Assembly (NCBI GenBank): GCA_937881145.1
Contig: CALGFL010000250.1
Coordinates: 1 to 5,685 of the forward strand
Reading direction: 5' to 3'
Source: an uncultured Bordetella sp.
Lineage (GTDB): Bacteria; Pseudomonadota; Gammaproteobacteria; Burkholderiales; Burkholderiaceae_B
DNA length: 5,685 bases
Positions 5,516 to 5,685 of the stretch are shown one piece after another. A model generated the notes under the pieces. The model did no database searches and was not told the DNA's origin. It saw only the letters and a program-made list of their open reading frames with translations. How positions within the stretch are numbered: position 1 is the first letter of the stretch; every line of letters begins with the position of its first letter. Both the position numbers and the translations under genes were made by a program.

Positions 5516-5685
5516 ATGCGCCGGCGTTTTCTTTCGGCTTGTGCGGCCACCGGGTTGGCGACCGGGTTGGCGACATACGCCAGCCCTGCGCGCGCGCTGC
5601 AGGCCCCGCTGCCGACCGACGACGGAGATAGCCTGTCGCCCCGGCAATCGACGCTGTTTCGCGCCTGGTTCACGCTCATCGTCGA
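5516..5685 (+). CDS. Exported DUF1175 family protein (YfaT-like), N-terminal part
   Basis: Only the first 56 residues and part of a codon are visible; the gene runs off the right edge. The ATG at 5516 lies 2 bases after the DUF2138 stop, with GGGAAG 5 bases ahead of it, so translational coupling is likely. Residues 1 to about 27 form a signal peptide: MRRRFL, a moderately hydrophobic alanine/glycine/leucine core, and an ASPARA end that fits signal peptidase I cleavage before LQAP. RRRFL resembles the twin-arginine (Tat) pattern RRxFL. The mature start LSPRQSTLFRAWFTLIV (40-56) resembles the beginning of the DUF1175 domain of E. coli YfaT. The function of the family is unknown; its genes accompany bacterial alpha-2-macroglobulin genes. 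The family call rests on a short stretch plus gene order. Confidence 0.72.
   Translation, partial: MRRRFLSACAATGLATGLATYASPARALQAPLPTDDGDSLSPRQSTLFRAWFTLIV
5549..5572 (+). repeat. Tandem 12-base repeat inside the DUF1175 signal peptide
   Basis: ACCGGGTTGGCG occurs twice back to back (5549-5560 and 5561-5572), encoding TGLA twice in the hydrophobic core of the signal peptide. The unit is a multiple of three, so gain or loss of a copy would change core length by four residues without breaking the frame. Confidence 0.9.

Noticed and set aside
5531..5542. Lipobox-like LSAC in the DUF1175 signal peptide
   Set aside because: The Cys is at residue 9, leaving only eight residues before it and no hydrophobic core, which is too short for a lipoprotein signal.

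Overview
The window looks like ordinary chromosomal DNA from a GC-rich proteobacterium. The style of HtpX, the sulfurtransferase and the overall gene mix suggest a betaproteobacterium of the Bordetella/Achromobacter (Alcaligenaceae) type; that placement is inference. Nothing indicates an insertion sequence, phage, CRISPR array, tRNA or rRNA.

Layout. (1) 1-801, plus strand: the C-terminal part of a Rieske non-heme iron oxygenase alpha subunit, cut by the window edge inside its Rieske domain. (2) About 831-857: a GC-rich hairpin with a T run, between two convergent genes. (3) 2662 down to 862, minus strand: an EamA/DMT-family transporter followed by a two-domain 3-mercaptopyruvate-type sulfurtransferase (SseA-like), 82 bases apart and probably one transcription unit. 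(4) 2663-2795: a divergent, locally AT-rich promoter region with an inverted repeat in the htpX leader. (5) 2796-3689, plus strand: htpX, the inner-membrane zinc protease of membrane protein quality control. (6) 3690-3776: a spacer holding a long GC-rich hairpin without a T run. (7) 3777-5513, plus strand: a membrane-anchored DUF2138 (YfaA-like) protein, followed 2 bases later by (8) 5516-5685, the start of an exported DUF1175 (YfaT-like) protein, cut by the right edge.

The most interesting part is the right end. DUF2138 followed by DUF1175 is the order that opens the yfaA-yfaT-yfaS-yfaQ-yfaP locus of E. coli and corresponds to the mag (macroglobulin-like) operon of Pseudomonas aeruginosa, whose core product is a bacterial alpha-2-macroglobulin. 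The window therefore probably ends just before such a gene. The partner functions of the DUF2138 and DUF1175 proteins are poorly understood. HtpX next door is also an envelope protein, but a functional link is only a guess. The other genes (Rieske oxygenase, transporter, sulfurtransferase) look like ordinary metabolic genes with no visible link to the envelope module.
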